Shown here in pieces: positions 9,952 to 12,126 of a stretch of 12,126 bases of DNA. The translations under genes were made by a program, and so were the position numbers. Below the pieces are notes generated by a model. It saw only the letters and a program-made list of their open reading frames with translations. It did not search any database and was not told the DNA's origin. Position 1 is the stretch's first letter. Each line of letters opens with the position of its first letter. Source of the stretch: Hamiltosporidium magnivora (taxonomy: Eukaryota > Microsporidia > Dubosqiidae); assembly GCA_004325065.1 (NCBI GenBank), contig PITI01000458.1, positions 1-12,126 of the forward strand, in the 5' to 3' direction.

Positions 9952-10227
9952 ATGAAAAAAATTTCGATAAGCTTTTGTATTTTTATAATCTGTACTTCTT
10001 TTTTGGAAATAAAAAACGTTGGAAACTATAGCAGAAGATTTTCTATCGGGTTCAATGCTATACTTATAGTTTTACTTGTACGATTATGCTCAAATCGTTT
10101 AATTATGCAAATGAGAAGCAATCTCTTAACTCGAATATACACTGAAATCAAAAAAGTGAACAAGTTCCAAATTGAATTTTCTTTCTTTAAATTTGAATTT
10201 ATCGGGTATCAAGAAAATTATATGTAG
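9952..10227 (+). CDS. Weak candidate: small protein with N-terminal hydrophobic segment
   Basis: The plus-strand frame is open for about 120 codons from just after a TAG at 9868-9870. The first ATG in frame is at 9952, giving 91 residues. They start MKK followed by a hydrophobic run (ISISFCIFIICTSF, residues 4-17) that resembles a signal peptide or membrane anchor; a second hydrophobic stretch (AILIVLLV) lies near residues 36-43. A TTG at 9874 would give 117 codons. No domain is recognised. Against it: the DNA is T-rich and random T-rich DNA translates into Phe/Ile/Leu-rich runs like these; there is no start-site context, and I estimate such a run by chance at roughly a few percent to ten percent per window. 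A frame one register over stays open to 10405 (TACTGCTTTATTGAAAAAAA-type sequence to LMYLDILF), so a frameshifted longer gene is possible. Confidence 0.2.
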   Translation: MKKISISFCIFIICTSFLEIKNVGNYSRRFSIGFNAILIVLLVRLCSNRLIMQMRSNLLTRIYTEIKKVNKFQIEFSFFKFEFIGYQENYM

Positions 10228-10405
10228 CGATTTGTTTGGTATTTTTAACATACAATATAATTGCAATATTGTGTTGAATTCGGATATAATTACTGCTTTA
10301 TTGAAAAAAATGTCTGGCCGATATAAGGCTAAGGTTTTTTTAATTATGACTGTTTTTTTTTTTGGTTTTCATAGATCTTTAATGTACTTAGACATACTAT
10401 TTTAA

Positions 10406-11690
10406 ATATTTCTGACTGTATAGTTCCAAATTTTTCCAAATATACTTGAATTTTACTATCAAATTAATTTTGTCCTTTATTGCCTGATTATTTAATTACT
10501 TTTTGGATTTAAAACGGTATTTTTTTGCATTTAATTAAAATTTGGGGGTTGAACTGCTCCTTTTGTGCTTCAATCGCATTTCTATTCAAAATCCATTGGG
10601 CTTTGTGCTACGTTGCTAGTATAATCTTGTTGATATGTTATGTTTAAATGTGATTGCTATTCTTAAATATATCCAACAGCTTACAAATAAAGTTCGAGCA
10701 TATCCTTCTATGTTATAGTTAATTCTTCGCAGCACTCTCTAACCTAATTACACAATATTCGGATCTATACAATGATGCAGCCTCTGCAATTTTTTGTGCC
10801 AATTTACTTTAAAGTTTATATATTAACAAGAAAATGGCATATTATCTCGCACAAACCACTTCTATTATTCGTACATGGCACTATTCGCTAAATATGATAC
10901 TTTTATTTTAATGTTTAACCCCATGCTTCACATTTTAGCTATTTAAAATCCTATCATTTTATGTCTTAGTATAAGCAAAGGTTTACATTCCTTGATTCGG
11001 GAAGAAAACTGGTTTTTTAAAGAAATTTTTGCTTGGTTATTTTGATACACCTACGCTTTGTATTTCTTGGATTTCCATGGGCATATTATTTGATAAGATC
11101 ATTAATCTTTTCCGAAATAATTTTTATATTATCGATTTAAAAAAATTTAAGAAAGATTTACCTAATTAGACCACTTTATCATATTATAAATTTTTTTATG
11201 TTTTTTTATGTTTTTTGTAGTGTTATAGTATTAATGCTTTGATATCTACGACCTTCGGAATTTCTTTAATATGATTTTAGAATTCTAAAGGCTTTAACTT
11301 AAATTTTAATTTTATAACCATAATAAATTGTCATAATGCAGACAATCAATGTTACAGAAAAATATATTAAATACGAAGCAGTATTGCCTACAAAATACAC
11401 TTCTTGGTTATCTTTTTCGTTCTTTCTACCTCTAGTCTAAAAAGATGCGTATATGAAAAAGAAAATTCGGATTTTACCTATTTTTAATACCCCAAACTTT
11501 GCTGTTCAATAAAATTATTATCAACTTACAGTCCTTAAGAATATAAAAAAATTAAATTTTGCCGTGTGGGCCCTACATGTGTATCAATTACTGTCAATTT
11601 ACATATTTGGCACACTGAGTAATTATCGATAATATTAAGTTATTTAGGAATTTTAGACTTTTCAAAAATTATTTTTTTTGCCATTATAAA
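10406..11690. other. AT-rich stretch with patchy higher G+C, no supported gene
   Basis: Two lines inside it (10561-10620 and 10741-10800) reach 37-38% G+C. On the minus strand they give short protein-like pieces such as KIAEAASLYRSEYCVIRLES (within 10722-10808), but the same frame then contains about six stops over 100 codons, close to random expectation. I do not call a gene. The remainder is ordinary AT-rich sequence with T-runs. Confidence 0.45.
11191..11210 (+). repeat. Two-copy 10-base tandem repeat
   Basis: TTTTTTTATG occurs twice in perfect tandem, followed by a degenerate third copy (TTTTTTGTAG). It is a short low-complexity repeat, probably from replication slippage in T-rich DNA. 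Confidence 0.6.
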
Positions 11691-11691
11691 T

Positions 11692-11732
11692 ATCGCTAAG
11701 CTTGTTTGTCATTGTGGTTAATTGACAGCGAT
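11692..11732 (+). other. Interrupted stem-loop at the edge of a G+C-rich island
   Basis: TGTCA (11707-11711) pairs with TGACA (11723-11727) around an 11-base loop. The stem can be extended by ATCGC (11692-11696) pairing with GCGAT (11728-11732) if a 10-base bulge is allowed on the left side. It sits at the left edge of the G+C-rich island at 11700-11835. Function unknown. Confidence 0.25.
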
Positions 11733-11860
11733 TTAGCATGTGTGCATTTCGTCATTCTCTCCAGCCAATCAGCAATCATTATTGACTTGGCGTTTTTAAT
11801 CTCGAGTTTCCAGGACTTAGGTCGGTTCCAGTTCATTTTTATCGTGGGTTTTTTCTTCAT
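11700..11860. other. Unexplained G+C-rich island, open on both strands
   Basis: Positions 11701-11820 have 48 of 120 G or C (40%), about twice the local background. Both strands are open. On the minus strand an ATG at 11860-11858 gives a 54-residue basic peptide (MKKKPTIKMNWNRPKSWKLE at its start, then IMIADWLERMTKCTHAKSL) ending near 11696. On the plus strand a frame of about 70 codons runs through with a TTG or GTG-type start only. A plus-strand exon is conceivable: an acceptor-like TTAATTGACAG ends at 11728 and a weak donor TTAG|GTCGGT lies at 11817-11826. The string AGCCAATCAG (near 11763-11772) matches the CCAAT box bound by NF-Y. It could be a short exon, a promoter fragment, a transposon relic, or a tiny gene; I cannot choose. 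Confidence 0.3.
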
Positions 11861-12126
11861 AGATTCATTTTTATTTTTTTTGAATGTCAATTATTGTTCT
11901 AAAAATAAAATGCAGGTCCAAGGTTAAATGATATGAATCTTTGCTTCGACATACATCTTTGAATTGTGCAATCGATAGCAGTATAATTTTAAATAACTAG
12001 CTCATTAATTTACATGATTATTCATAATACCTGGATAATATGTATATTGTTTGAGAAATTATAATTTTACTATCTTCCACGAGTTATAATTAATAGCCAA
12101 TGACTAAAATTGTCCAAAATATAAGT
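11861..12126. other. AT-rich right end, no supported feature
   Basis: Composition returns to about 20-25% G+C and I see no open frame of useful length, RNA gene or repeat. Confidence 0.5.

Noticed and set aside
10688..10700. GTTCGA resembling a tRNA T-arm / B box
   Set aside because: No complementary stem, no acceptor or anticodon arm at the right distance.
10512..10808. Minus-strand protein-like pieces (KIAEAASLYRSEYCVIRLES and WILNRNAIEAQKEQF) in one register
   Set aside because: The register holds about six stops in 100 codons, close to random expectation.
1..12126. CRISPR array, prokaryotic operon or phage-type defence system
   Set aside because: No regularly spaced repeats, no Shine-Dalgarno-preceded gene runs, and coding density is far too low.

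Overview
The window is very AT-rich (most 60-base lines I counted are 18-25% G+C). It has almost no long reading frames, no bacterial-type operons and no ribosome-binding-site patterns. It carries one clear retroelement-like insertion of a kind I associate with arthropod RTE-clade elements, and one probable protein-coding exon preceded by good splice-acceptor sequence. I read it as nuclear DNA of an AT-rich eukaryote, most likely an arthropod or another invertebrate, lying mostly in intron or intergenic sequence. A low-density, AT-rich microsporidian is the main alternative. It rests on a CCCC tract directly before an ATG near position 421, which resembles the start-site signal reported for microsporidia.

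Layout. Positions 1-363 (minus strand) hold the best coding sequence: an open frame of 121 codons, extendable to 138, that runs off the left edge. It encodes a hydrophilic protein rich in Asn, Gln, Lys and Glu. G+C falls from about 32% inside this frame to about 20% just upstream, where a polypyrimidine tract and an AG acceptor lie. Positions 440-6950 are AT-rich with no convincing gene; one short stretch near 2.7-3.1 kb looks like broken coding sequence on the minus strand. Positions 6957-7199 form a sharply bounded block of about 48% G+C in flanks of about 20%. I interpret it as a short non-autonomous (SINE-like) retroelement built from RTE-type sequence, flanked by a possible 9-base target-site duplication. 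Positions 7210-9870 show nothing firm. Positions 9874-10405 hold a weak candidate for a small membrane or secreted protein, or a chance frame. Positions 11700-11835 are a second, unexplained G+C-rich island (about 40%), open on both strands and containing a CCAAT-type motif.

How the parts work together: there is no evidence of a multi-gene system. The simplest picture is one exon of a gene read leftwards out of the window, with a long AT-rich intron or 5' flank to its right that has accumulated a retroelement and decayed sequence. At about 25% G+C, random sequence of this length should give several frames of 60-75 codons. I therefore do not call the short frames near 1209-1424, 2843-3046 and 6337-6561 genes.
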